Source: Watersipora subatra
Lineage: Eukaryota > Bryozoa > Gymnolaemata > Cheilostomatida > Watersiporidae
NCBI RefSeq assembly: GCF_963576615.1
Contig: NC_088717.1
Location: 23,277,344-23,341,343, forward strand
Direction: 5' to 3'
Length of the DNA stretch: 64,000 nucleotides
Made by a program: the position numbers and the translations under genes. The notes beneath the pieces were generated by a model, which saw only the letters and a list, made by a program, of their open reading frames with translations, did no database searches and was not told the origin of the DNA. How positions within the stretch are numbered: the stretch's first letter is position 1; every line of letters begins with the position of its first letter. Positions 1-11,131 of this stretch are shown one piece after another.

Positions 1-310
1 TATTCAGCTATGCTGGTTGTAACCCCTTGTTAGTTTAACATTTGAGTTGCATTCTGTGAAGCTGACTAAGGCTTTACGCTATAGCAAAATAACATATGAT
101 GTGTAAGGTCCACACGCAAATAGGTAAGCGTGACTCGAGCTATTGCACCTCTGTTATTACTGAGTAACAAATAACAATCAATAGAAGTAGCTTGTGCAAA
201 CACAATAGTGTGCATTCCACCTTGTTAAGTACAGAATGACAGGTTCCAACAACTGACACTTATAATCTTTTACGCTAATCGATAAAACTAGAATTTTCCC
301 TGTCATACAG
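1..310 (+). repeat. Dispersed repeat RepA, partial copy at window start
   Basis: It matches 30,735-31,010 (ttcagctatgctg..gtaacc, ctcgagctattgcacc, gtagcttgtgcaaacacaat) with scattered changes. No coding capacity seen. It probably extends to the left of the window. Confidence 0.7.
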
Positions 311-511
311 CTCACGACCAAAGTGATATTGAAAAATAGAAAGGGTACTGATGGTTGAGAAATGCAATATTAGCAGTCAAATGGCACTGCTAATATTGCA
401 CTCTAACTGCCATGATGTTTCAAGATGAAAATAGCTTAAAATATTTTGCAGTGCAATATGATAACTGCAATGGTAGCTGTAATGTACTGGGTGTGGGTGT
501 TATTATATACA

Positions 512-2003
512 ACAAACAGCAATAATGAAAGGAAAATATTATATGTTTATATCTCTCCCCCTGCAATAGGAGAAATGCAATATTAGAAGTAAAATGCACT
601 GATATTATTAGAATAACCGATATTATTAATATAGTAATAATAGAAAACCAATGCACAATTTTGTTTACATTTCAAAACGTCATAGCTAACAGTATCAAGA
701 AGTTGTGATAGTTATATAGATTTTTAGAAAATCTATTTAAAAAAGTGTTTGGTCATGACAAACAGCAATAATGAAAGGAAAAGATTATATGTTTATATCT
801 CTCCCCCTGCAATAGGAGAAATGCAATATTAGAAGTAAAATGCACTGATATTATTAGAATAACCAATATTATTAATATAGTAATAATAGAAAACCAATGC
901 ACAATTTTGTTTACATTTCAAAACGTCATAGCTAACAGTATCAAGAAGTTGTGATAGTTATATAGATTTTTAGAAAATCTATTTAAAAAAGTGTTTGGTC
1001 ATGACAAACAGCAATAATGAAAGGAAAAGATTATATGTTTATATCTCTCCTCCTGCAATAGGAGAAATGCAATATTAGAAGTAAAATGCACTGATATTAT
1101 TAGAATAACCAATATTATTAATATAGTAATAATAGAAAACCAATACACAATTTTGTTTACATTTCAAAACGTCATAGCTAACAGTATCAAGAAGTTGTGA
1201 TAGTTATATAGATTTTTAGAAAATCTATTTAAAAAAGTGTTTGGTCATGACAAACAGCAATAATGAAAGGAAAAGATTATATGTTTATATCTCTCCCCCT
1301 GCAATAGGAGAATTGCAATATTGGCCAATATTAGAAGTAAAATGCACTGATATTATTAGAATAACCAATATTATTAATATAGTAATAATAGAAAACCAAT
1401 GCACAATTTTGTTTACATTTCAAAACGTCATAGCTAACAGTGTCAAGAAGTTGTGATAGTTATATAGATTTTTAGAAAATCTATTTAAAAAAGTGTTTGG
1501 TCATGACAAACAGCAATAATGAAAGGAAAAGATTATATGTTTATATCTCTCCCCCTGCAATAGGAGAATTGCAATATTGGCCAATATTAGAAGTAAAATG
1601 CACTGATATTATTAGAATAACCAATATTATTAATATAGTAATAATAGAAAACCAATGCACAATTTTGTTTACATTTCAAAACGTCATAGCTAACAGTATC
1701 AAGAAGTTGGGATATTTATATAGATTTTTAGAAAATCTATTTAAAAAAGTGTTTGGTCATGACAAACAGCAATAATGAAAGGAAAAGATTATATGTTTAT
1801 ATCTCTCCCCCTGCAATAGGAGAATTGCAATATTGGCCAATATTAGAAGTAAAATGCACTGATATTATTAGAATAACCAATATTATTAATATAGTAATAA
1901 TAGAAAACCAATGCACAATTTTGTTTACATTTCAAAACGTCATAGCTAACAGTATCAAGAAGTTGGGATATTTATATAGATTTTTAGAAAATCTATTTAA
2001 CAA
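512..2003 (+). repeat. Satellite-like tandem array of 246- and 256-bp units, about 6 copies
   Basis: Unit starts GGTCATGACAAACAGCAATA recur at 751, 997, 1243, 1499 and 1755, with a diverged partial unit before. Spacing is 246 bp, then 256 bp after a 10-bp insertion (ATTGGCCAAT context). Homology is nearly perfect between units. The 71-92 residue open frames inside units are repeat by-products: 256 is not a multiple of 3 and the frames differ only by where the stop falls. Confidence 0.92.
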
Positions 2004-2730
2004 AACTATTTAGAAAAAAATAATAAGAGTAACATATTGCTCATCATCGATGTTGTTATTGTGACTATAAGACTTCAATAGTCATCCAAACTTATAATTA
2101 AATATTGTAATAACCTCATAAGAATCGTTAGGAAAAATATCATCGTCATTTCCTTTACTTTCGCTGCTTTGGACATCAGAATATCAAAGTACTCAAAAGT
2201 TTCAAAAATGTCAATTACTTTGAAATCGGCAAAAAAAGAAACAATTTCAGTACTTCTACGTTAATTACAAAAACCTTCGGCAAATCGCCAATGCTATAGA
2301 CTGGTGAAATGTGCACGTTGTTCTTTCGTGAAATGCGCATGACTTAATGGTTCTATTCTCTGTCGCCCAGCTGTTCGTTTGCCAGTCTTAATTTTGATAA
2401 AAGCAAGGCTTGGCAAGTTTTACTAACGATTTTCGGCCAAATTAATCTGTCTATTTATGTATAATCCGATCAGATGGGTAAGGTTTAGGAATATGTCGAC
2501 AATTTTCAAAGACTGGGTAACATATTTAAATATGTTTTTATGTGTTTTGTATCGTTAGTATACTTAATCGACTTTACACAAAAATGGTTAAATTTGTTAA
2601 GGAGATTTCGGTACAAGCGTTTGCGACGTTGTTGATGAATAATTTTCGTAAGTTGTGTGCACATGCATTTATCATAAAACTCTCAAGTATTCGCTCCGTT
2701 TGTTTGGTCATGGGATTATTCATTGTAACC
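2004..2730. other. Non-coding stretch between satellite and Kolobok
   Basis: AT-rich with many stops in all frames. No conserved protein, repeat or RNA recognised apart from an open frame that runs into the transposon end. Confidence 0.5.
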
Positions 2731-2734
2731 TTAA

Positions 2735-2870
2735 AGGTTGACTTGCAACAAAATTCACATTACAGTTATTTGGTATCAAAAGATTCGCCATGTCTTACTC
2801 TGTTGTGTGGTAGGTGCCAAATATGTGGAAATGTGATTAAAAGCTCTTAAAAGCTCAAAAACAAAAAGCC
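2735..2870 (+). repeat. Kolobok left terminal inverted repeat
   Basis: It begins AGGTTGACTTGC right after TTAA and matches the reverse complement of 6658-6792 with few changes. The open frame at 2542-2850 runs across this end and is not a gene. Confidence 0.85.
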
Positions 2871-3120
2871 GCCGTAGATTGGAATCTCTTGATTTCGATG
2901 ACGTATCCGCGCTGTATGGTTATTGTCTTGTCACGTGATGTTCTCGCGTGAATTGAAAGGCCAATAAAAAACTCAATATCAAACTTATCGTAGCAATAGT
3001 TTATGATAAACACTTCGGGTTTTACCGAAGACCCCGTATCAAATATAGATGCTCGCTACTTTACAGTTTCGGCTTGGCCATTCCGTTCGACTATTCATGT
3101 CCGATTTGCGATCATAAAAA

Positions 3121-3741
3121 ATGTCAAATTCTGAAAAGTTAAGACCCAGGCGTTTCGAGCCTGACGCTCTATCTGAAGAAGATCCTCAACAGAATCAAAC
3201 CTCCCAGCAAGTAAGCATCGCCACTAGCCAGCTCTTATGTGCCAAGCTAGCTAGTAGTAATAGTTTTAGCTTGAGAGTGATAGAACCAATATTATTATAT
3301 ATGATTTTAATGATGATAATTATCGCTTCAATATTGCGAAAAAATAATTACAGATTTTTCTCGAATGACAGCATTAACAATTTTAATATTTAAATCTAGC
3401 GCTGCACTGATATACTGTTGGATAACATCGACCTGATGTATTAGCTATGGTTGCATAGACATATCTGTTCATTTCTTTAGGAGCTAATACCAACGGCTAC
3501 AGAGTGGTGTGCCTGCAAGCGTTGTCAAGACATGCCATCTCTTCCTGAATGTTTGTGCTGCCATTATGCTGAGTTTGCGCATTGTCTCCTTGACCGAGGG
3601 GAGCATGAATGCCTGTGTATGCATCCTGGTGTAAACGAATTTGTGGCGTCTGCACCCCTTGAGTTGAGGTGGAATAATTACCTACGATATCATAGTGAGT
3701 TGGGTATTCATTTAATGCCAACAACACCAAGGCTATGCTAA
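3121..3741 (+). CDS. P2RX7 C-terminal-like (Cys-rich, zinc-binding) protein, two exons, inside Kolobok
   Basis: Exon 1 (3121-3210) encodes a polar leader beginning MSNSEKLRPRRFEPDALSEE, with donor CAGCAA|gtaagc. Exon 2 (3481-3741) follows acceptor tttctttag and joins in phase 0. It encodes TEWCACKRCQDMPSLPECLC and CHYAEFAH, then CLCMHPGVNEF and LELRWNNYLRYHSELG. The WCxCxxCxxMP..xECxCC...C..HP pattern is that of the cytoplasmic ballast domain of P2X7, which also occurs without a channel in invertebrate proteins. There is no membrane segment, so this is not a receptor. The end (HLMPTTPRLC, stop) diverges from the family and may be truncated; the usual Y..YRQF..W block is absent. It lies within the transposon on the strand opposite the transposase. 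Function unknown. Confidence 0.65.
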
Positions 3742-3997
3742 TGTGTCAAGCATTATCTAAAATTCTTGTGCTACACATTTAATGCATCAGTTGAACACAC
3801 ATATTCTGAACTCGTGGAACACAAGGAGAACTGGTATATTTGGCTTGTACACTTACTACAGTAGAGAGTGTATTAGTTTTATGATTTTATTATATAAAGA
3901 TCGAGATTATTTTGATGATCAGCAATTATTGTTTTTCAATAATTGTTTTGGTAGATAATCTATTCCCATTTGGAGAGCCATCGCCAAATGCTCGGAA

Positions 3998-4198
3998 AAG
4001 GTTGTGTGCATACCGCAATCTTGTGTTTTGGTTTATGCCGCAAATCTTGTTTGCAAGTCTGCAAACTCTTCTTCATCATCCGTTGGTGGGAAAAGAGCCC
4101 GAATCTTAGACACCAAGCAGGCAGGTAGAGGCCGTCGCTCACGGCGACAAATTTGCGGCATAAGCCAAAACACAAGCTTGCAGTATGCACACAACCTT
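3998..4198. repeat. 51-bp inverted repeat inside the Kolobok transposase
   Basis: The arm at 3998-4049 (starting AAGGTTGTGTGCATACCGCA) matches the reverse complement of 4148-4198 with a few differences; the spacer is about 98 bp. Overlapping open frames on both strands here are produced by the duplication. It sits where the transposase coding sequence is lost, so it may mark a rearrangement. Confidence 0.75.
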
Positions 4199-6163
4199 TG
4201 TAATAACATCCGTTGTAATGGACCTCACTCTCAGGCTGTGGGAAATTAGATCGGACTGGCATCGCTTGAAGCCTTCCAGCTCCATGGTGTTAGAGCTGGT
4301 GGTCTCTGTTGACTGCAAAGTAAAGAAAGTTACGACCAACAATTACTTTCACATTATTTGAATGAACTATTTAGCTAGATGAGCAACTTCATGTTTATGT
4401 ATTGATAACTACTAAAAAATTTGGGTTTTTGTCAGGCTGTGAAGTAAAAATTGTCAAAGTTTTACCTTGACAAGATGGCTGCTGACTATTAAACCGCAGC
4501 TCTGATCCATCATAGTGTAGGCTCTGTATAGTGCGCAATGCCCCGGACTATCGCATCTACCGTCACCTGCCAAATCAAGCTCCCAATCGATTGCTGCCAT
4601 CAATCCCTCGTTATGCAGGGTGTACTGCTCAGCAATACACTGTAAAATATTGTAAAACTTCATTATACAAGATTAATTTGTATCATTATCATTAGTCTAA
4701 GAATGTAGAATCCTCTTCCCCCTTTTTGTGCTATATTATGATGAAGAATCAGAATTTTGAATTATAATATATTTTGCTTGAAGGATGACATATTTTCATT
4801 TCAAGAAAAAAATTGTTTCTAAATGTTGTTATTCAATTAGTGTGCCAAGCTTTTACTCACATTTTCCAAGTTTATGAGTAAATATTAACACTCACACCAT
4901 GTAAGTATTCTCTTTGTTGGTAGAGGCAAACGCTGTGGCTTGGTATTGCGATGTTCAGGAGCGACAGAAAACGGAGGTTCTGCGTAAGGCATCCGCCAGA
5001 AAAGAGTGATGTAGCTGCCAGCAGGGGGTTGATGACGTGAGCTCTGTTCACCCTGGCAGTTGTTTCCCAAGTGTACGATCGGTGACAGGAGGCACATGTA
5101 ACCTTGAACTCTACCCATCCGCCTTCTCGCACCATCATGAATGAGCAGGGGAGGGCGCAGGTGTGACAGTGAAATAGTCGCTGGAGTGCTGTCACACTTA
5201 CTATTATTTACTCCTCTTTGAAGGAGGATTCGGGTCTGAAATCACAACACAATAGTTGACTTGCAATAAGATTTGTACAACATCATTTCCTGTTATTATA
5301 TCATATTTGCTTGATCAGAAAAATAAATATATAGCCCTGCAATCATGACACAGATTTTACAAAACCCTATCAGAATCCATGATATTGTAAACATAAAATG
5401 TGAGTAATAACTCTATGGATATTTTTTATATTTTGTCAAGTTTGGTTTAGTTCAGCTCTATCTTACATGTAATTGGAGAGCGTTTGACGCTGGCCAACAT
5501 AGCGCTCAAACTCTTCCCAGTCTTCAGTGGTTGGCACAAATTCTTCATCTAATACTAATAATAATCAACTAATAATATTAATATGCTATTAACGATGATA
5601 CCAGAAAATGACAATAACTATTTTATATAACATATCTATAAGTGAGTGGGGTTAAGAAATTTGGCGAAATTAATCGTGAAACAACATTATTTTATCAATT
5701 ATATATTAATATATTACGTTTTACAGATAGATATGCAGTATGAATTAGTTTCGTTATTATAATAAGAATAATACACGTAATTAAAAAGATAAAATACTGA
5801 TAATATAATATTACAATTAAATGACATTAATATTGTTATATTAAATATAGATTAATACAGTACTATTAGGAGAATACTAGAAAATAACCCGAGTTACAAC
5901 TACTAATACAAGTAGTTCATAAATTAAATTACTCACGTGCTTTGGTGACATGTGGAGTAAGCAAACAGGTTAGAAAACATGTCGTCTTTGAACTGGCGAA
6001 AACAAAGGTAAGAGTAAGCAGGCGAATAAATAAAGTTTGTCACATCCAGCTTCACCCAGTTGCTCCACGCCCGGTGGAGGTCTGGTCTTTTCTCAGCTCT
6101 TGGCCAAAAAAAGGTGCTTCTCAGCTTGGCAGCTGCACAAACACTATGTGGCGCGTTAGACAT
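4139..6163 (-). pseudogene. Kolobok/THAP transposase, multi-exon, degraded
   Basis: Blocks in order on the minus strand: 6163-5937, THAP-like N-terminus (MSNAPHSVCAAAKLRSTFFW, then SYLCFRQFKDDMFSN; second Cys and final His of C2CH not intact); 5550-5465, acidic linker (DEEFVPTTEDWEEFERYVGQ); 5188-4896, Cys-rich block (FHCHTCALPC, then C..C and LLAATSLFSGG); 4639-4466, IDWELDLAGDGRCDSPGHC and YTMMDQS; 4312 onwards, STETTSSNTMELEGFKRC. The GDGRxDSPGHxAxYxxYTMMD and MExEGFKR blocks are typical of this transposase family. The last three blocks splice in phase 0, but the N-terminal junctions do not keep frame and the C-terminal catalytic part is missing after the inverted duplication at 3998-4198. 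Most likely non-functional. Confidence 0.7.
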
Positions 6164-6657
6164 TATGACGAATTGAAATAAACAAGTTGAATATGAGAAA
6201 GCGTGTTTGCTATTTGCGATAGATCAAACTTGAACTGAAACTAACATTATCTGGTCACGTGACTTACAATTCCCGCTATATGGCGCGAAAAATTTCTACA
6301 GCATTTTTCAACCATCATAGCGGACCAAAAGGCTCATCATTTTTATCAGAGGATGATATGCAATCGTTCAAACTAAGCTTAAAAAATTAAACATATTTTT
6401 ATGCTATGTTTTGAGATATCAGTGCTCAAAGTTGTAGCATTACGATGCCGATAAAAAGACGCGTAAGAACAATAGACATGGTTTTTATCGCAAGCGTGAA
6501 GTATATTTGTGAAAATAGTTCGACGAATAAGGATGCATGAAAGTGTAAACATAAACTATCTCGCACACATTTTAGCCGTTTTAGCACACATACGTCACAT
6601 TTTAGCCGTTTTGGAAAACGAATCCAAACTAGGGCGGTCTCGTGTGGCTGCGATTTT

Positions 6658-6792
6658 TTGTTCGTTTTTTTAGCTTTTACGAGCTTTTAATCACATTCCC
6701 ACATATTTGGCACCTACAACACAATAGAGTAAAACATGGCGAATCTTTTGATACCAAATAACTGTAATGTGAATTTTGTTGCAAGTCAACCT
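6658..6792 (-). repeat. Kolobok right terminal inverted repeat
   Basis: Reverse complement of the left end; ends ...GCAAGTCAACCT followed by TTAA. Confidence 0.85.
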
Positions 6793-7077
6793 TTAAAGAG
6801 CGCGCTCACTCAGTCGAGCAGAGCAGATAGCCGGATGCTCCTCGGCTAGTGTAATTTTCTTCTATGATAAAAACCATAGATATAGTAAACCCTAGATATG
6901 CGAATAATCAAAACAAGTGAGGCCTATAATTAGCATGACGCAACGTCATGGTGATGTGCAACGCGAATCAGCTGATCTATTAACTCCTATTGACTTAGCA
7001 CTAAAAACTGCTCAATTTTTCCATAGTTTGCGCATCTGAGACTGTATATTTTATTGATAATATATAAAACTTATATA

Positions 7078-8320
7078 CAGTAAAACTTCAACTTGTGAGT
7101 GCCCTAACGTACGAGAAACTTTAGGTATGAGCCAGCTTTTAAGCAAGTTTTAGCACTAACAAACGAGCCATGTTTGAGATACGAGCACATGAGTCAGTTG
7201 CCAAGTATGTCGGAGGTGTTTTATGAGAACAGCATCACTCTGTATTTTTCAACTGCTCAGATTATACTTTTGTACCATGTTTTTTGTGTGCGATTTTCAG
7301 TGCAGAATTATGTGAATTAAAAGTACAGTGCGTCGACCGAAAGTTTGCCAGTACAAGGATAGGTAATGCAAAGAAAAGCGAATGATAACAATTGATATTA
7401 AACGGAAAATTATTGAAAAATATGCAAAATATGCATGCGTGATTGAGCTAGCTCAGCAATATGACAGAAATACATCCACAATTATCAAACACAAGGATTA
7501 TATTCAAGGCATTTAGTTTGCAAAAGGACTAACCATAGTTTCTAAACGACGCAGCGATCTTCACGACCACTGATAGAGAGACTGCTCAGGCTTTGGATAA
7601 AAGACAAACAATTGGCCGGTGACTGCATAACTGAAACGATGCTACGTAGAAAGGCTGGTGCTATCTATCAAGACTATAAAAATAGACATTCGGACAAGTT
7701 GGCTAGTGGTCATGCATTAACTCTTGGTGACGACGCCTGTGTTCGTCCTGATCGCAACATGTTGAAAGGGCGACAAAGGCAAACGTCCTTAGATAGGTTT
7801 CTCTTAAAATGGCCGGCTGGTCGTGCGAGCAAAACAAAAGAAAAATTAGCTAACCAGCGAGAAACTTAAAACTATGAACGCTGAAGAAATTTTAATTATG
7901 TTAAGTTAAAGATCAAAGTTTGCTTTTATGTTAGCTTTTAAGTTTGTCTTTTAAGACTTGGATAAAATCCAAATTTATTAAAGTCAACTGTTGTAATGAA
8001 GGATAACTTATCTCTCCCTCTCTGGCAAATGCTAGCGTTAGCTGCTATTGTATGTATTTAATTTTACATTTTAATTAATCACATTTCCTTGCATTATTTT
8101 TTGCTTTTTGAAAGCATGTGGTAAGTTAGGACAATAAACAACATGTTCTTTCTGTTACAATATATTGTTTTGAGTGTTTTATCTGCATTTTTAGAGTATG
8201 GAAACCAATCAATATATATTTAATTGTTCTATATATAAATAAATTTCACCAACATGCGAGTAAATTGACATACGAGCTCAGTCTTTTAATGCATTAAGCT
8301 CGTAAGTCGAAGTATGACCG
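7078..8320 (+). mobile_element. Tigger/pogo-like element, copy 1 (inside the P-like element)
   Basis: Ends CAGTAAAACTTCAACTTGTG and, inverted, CGGTCATACTTCGACTTACG, flanked by TA on both sides (7076-7077, 8321-8322), as for Tc1/mariner/pogo. The interior has a remnant of the N-terminal DNA-binding region: [20 protein letters not shown], then, after a break, IKDKQLAGDCITETMLRRKA. No DDE catalytic domain is present. A second copy is at 49,914-51,180. Confidence 0.82.
7612..7869 (+). pseudogene. Tigger transposase N-terminal (CENP-B-type HTH) remnant, copy 1
   Basis: The open stretch reads AGDCITETMLRRKAGAIYQD followed by a polar region and ends LANQRET. The WI..KQLAGD..TE..L..KA pattern is the second helix-turn-helix of Tigger/CENP-B proteins. 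The upstream psq-type HTH (7395-7480) is separated by a disrupted stretch. It stops before any DDE domain. Confidence 0.65.
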
Positions 8321-8639
8321 TAATGACTTTGGATGAGAAAGGCAAGAATCTTACACACATGGTTATATGAATAATACCAATGATTTAGAAGCTTCTATAT
8401 CATTGATAATACAAAGAGTGACCAAATAGAAATTAAACTAATAACAAACTGATGAATCAAACGAGATTTAGAAACAGTTACGCTGGACCACTGTATTAAA
8501 CACCCATTGGACATGACTGAAAATAACTAGACAAGATATTTTTTGTCTAAGATTGGTTGAACTAGATTCCTGCTTTGAAGCGGCATAGTGTATTCTGATT
8601 TTAGTATAGCGACTTACTATAGTTTTGAGTAGACTGTTG

Positions 8640-9330
8640 GCATGCACTGTACATGTAAAACCTTGATTGAGGTTATGTAATAAGACATATATGTTACTGT
8701 CTGTGATGTTACTTGTTTAAAAGCTCTCTGTGTGATACCATAGCTCTCCATGTGTGAATGTAAGCACTTTTTTGCAGCAATGCATATTCGGCCTATCAAT
8801 GGGGTCACCGATCCTCCTCTGTTTTTAACTGAGATTAGGGTTATGTCATCACTACTGCTACTTCCCACTACTTCTACATTGGTCAAGAACTTGATACACT
8901 CATCACATTTGAGTTAGAAAAAATCCTCATCACCGAACTCCTCATCTTCACCTTCCTCAGCTTTTGTCTCTTCTTTCTTTTTCTTTCTAGCCAGAGAATG
9001 TAGCAGGAGTTGGCCAGTTTTTTCAGCCCTGCTCACATCAAGATCAGTACAGTTAGCATTGGGACGGTGTGATATCTGCTTTTATGAGCAGTGCTCGAAG
9101 TGCAGATCTAAAGCACTGCACATCCGGGTTATTGTTATAGCCACCCGTAGATCGTATTGTGGAAAACAGAACCTCAATGTGATCCTGGTTGATCTTAAAG
9201 GTTAGGAAGTAGTTGATGTAAGGGTAGTTGCTGAAAAGATATTGAGCAATGCCATGTACAGATTTGGCTGCTGACTCAAAACCGATGACGAAATGATGAT
9301 GATTTTCCTATTATTTTCCACTAGCATTTT
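8640..9330 (-). pseudogene. P-element/THAP9-like transposase C-terminal remnant
   Basis: The minus strand reads FVIGFESAAKSVHGIAQYLF, then YFLTFKINQDHIEVLFSTIR and STGGYNNNPDVQCFRSALRA, the conserved YLLTYKxSQDHxExxFSxIRxxGGxNNNP block of P transposases. A frameshift or stop follows (ITPSQC*). The text resumes in another frame with an Asp/Glu/Lys-rich linker, KCDECIKFLTNVEVV and ITLISVKNRGGSVTP, the usual final K.RGGL..PS block. Stops and shifts make it inactive. Confidence 0.78.
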
Positions 9331-10811
9331 TCAGCTTGGTGTCTTTAATCGGCATAGATAGCTTATGATATTGTTGAGAACTTCTTGTTTTGAGTTGAAG
9401 TTCTGTCTTGTTATGGGCCATTGAGGAAATACCTAGGGTGTTGTGGTCTCTTCTGATGACATTTCACTAAGAATTTGGTCTTATTGTTACGTTTATGACT
9501 TAAAAACTAGCATGCCAAGCGTGCTTCCACTACTGAACTTATTGCTCAATTGAAGGCTTTGATGCTGTGATGCACATCACTACGACGTAACGTCGTGAAA
9601 ACAACAGCCAATTATAGGCCTCACTTTTGCTTCATTGTAATGATAGCTATTCGCCAATCTAGGGTTTACTATATCTATGATAAAAACTGTTACAAAATCA
9701 CACTCATTTTATTTTTATGTGAAATAGTCTAGATCGTGCCTAGCAAAGGCAGGCCAATTCCTTTACAGTTCATAATCGGTTACTGGATGACAAGGACAAC
9801 AGTCATATATCCAGTGTTGTTTTATAAAAGATAGACGACTAGTTCCATAATAAACTATTCAGTAGACTGTCTTGACAATCTCATTAAATATCACAAACAC
9901 ACCTTAAGTAAAGCAACAAAAAGTGATCTCAATTTCTATAAGCGACTTAATATCTTGTTTGGTCTGATTAGTCAAACTAATAAAAGCCAGTACAGACTTT
10001 ATTCAGATCAATTAGCTATATAAAACTTGAATAAATACCAAACTTACGAGAACACAAGCATTACGTCTCGATGAAAATATGGTGTTGAAATTGAACCCAC
10101 TGATGTATGCTCTTAGCGGTCGGTCGTGTAGTTCACTTTCGATGATCTGCCCTGCCACGCCCTATTTAGGACATTTTCTACACAAGCTCCTACTAGTAGC
10201 GAAATTTGATAGTATTAGCTTCCCGATTATATTTACATACCGTACGTAATCCGGTTGCCATGTCCAATTACTACGTTTACAGGTAATAGAAACTAAAGTC
10301 CATGTACTCCGTTTGCCACACCCAGTTAATGCGTCAACAGGTGATAGAAAAAGTGGCCTACAGTCATTAATAACCTGACGCCTGACCACTATTTTAGTTA
10401 ATAAACTGAAAATACAGTAGGTACTAATTGGCCATTAAAGGATGAGTAGAACTAAAAATAGTTTCTTACGCTTCACTCATCAGCCAAATCAGCCAATCAG
10501 ACTCATTAACTCGAATATGAGTTTTTTCCAACACGGAAAGGGAAGAGTGGAGAAAAATTGATGACACAGATAGCATTTAGACCCTTAGTCCGCTTACGGT
10601 ATAGTGCAACAATTGGTATTAACCATGCTAGTAGTGGTGAACATTTAATACCCATGCTTAAGTTGATACCCACTGCTATAGCTATCATGGATCGCATCAT
10701 CCATTACAATCAAATACTACATTGTAATAAGCTAATAAGCTCTACTGATAAAGAAAAGGCAACAATCTAACATTTTTGTGATCCGTGGAAAGCTATTCAC
10801 AACGAGTTTGA

Positions 10812-11131
10812 CCGAGAGTTTCTCTCTCTTCTATTCATCCCCAAGGGCTGGTCTGATATGATATAAAATTCACCCTTTTTACTAACTTACACATTAATAA
10901 AAAGCTACCCCTTATCACTTCATCACCACAGGCTAGTTGCCCCCTTAATGGCTCAATCACTGCTCAATCACTCAATGAGACAGGTTTAGCACCTATCCAT
11001 TGCACCATCTAAAAAAATGTACCTTTTTTATGAATCGCTCTAGAGTATCTGGCCACAAAAAAACCACCACTAAAACATGATTTTTTTTGTCGAGCCTTTG
11101 GGGATGAAAGTTGAGAGTGAAACTCGAGGGT
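10812..11131. mobile_element. MITE, about 320 bp (family also at 33.49 kb)
   Basis: Inverted ends: left AGTTTCTCTCTCTTCTATTC plus ATCCCCAAGGGCT, right the reverse complement of a close relative (..CTCAACTTTCATCCCCAAAGGCTCGAC). The interior contains the same tract about the acacattaataaaa and cttcatcaccacaggct motifs as the inverted copy at 33,488-33,784. No coding capacity. Confidence 0.7.

Larger units (their letters stand above)
2735..6792 (-). mobile_element. Kolobok-type DNA transposon, 4.06 kb, TTAA target duplication
   Basis: Both ends start AGGTTGACTTGCAACAAAAT as inverted repeats of about 135 bp, flanked on each side by TTAA (2731-2734 and 6793-6796). TTAA duplication together with a THAP-containing transposase is characteristic of Kolobok. 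Inside are a multi-exon transposase on the minus strand (about 6163 to 4139) and a P2RX7-C-like gene on the plus strand (3121-3741). The transposase appears broken, so the copy is probably immobile alone. A second, truncated left-end copy lies at 56,142-56,396. Confidence 0.85.
6875..9679 (-). mobile_element. P-element-like DNA transposon with 8-bp target duplication
   Basis: Inverted ends begin CATAGATATAGTAAACCCTA and run about 120 bp with interruptions. The element is flanked by exact 8-bp direct repeats ATAAAAAC at 6867-6874 and 9680-9687. Eight-bp duplications fit P elements, and the interior carries P/THAP9-type transposase remnants on the minus strand (8617-9330). Removing the nested Tigger copy leaves about 1.56 kb, so most of the transposase is missing. 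Confidence 0.82.

Noticed and set aside
1241..2013. Three near-identical plus-strand proteins (MVMTNSNNERKR...)
   Set aside because: They are translations of the 246/256-bp satellite; frames depend only on unit length and there is no independent support.
2542..2850. 102-residue plus-strand frame
   Set aside because: It straddles the flank and the Kolobok inverted repeat and has no homologue I recognise.
3481..3741. True P2X receptor gene
   Set aside because: Only the Cys-rich cytoplasmic domain is present, without the two membrane segments or the extracellular domain.
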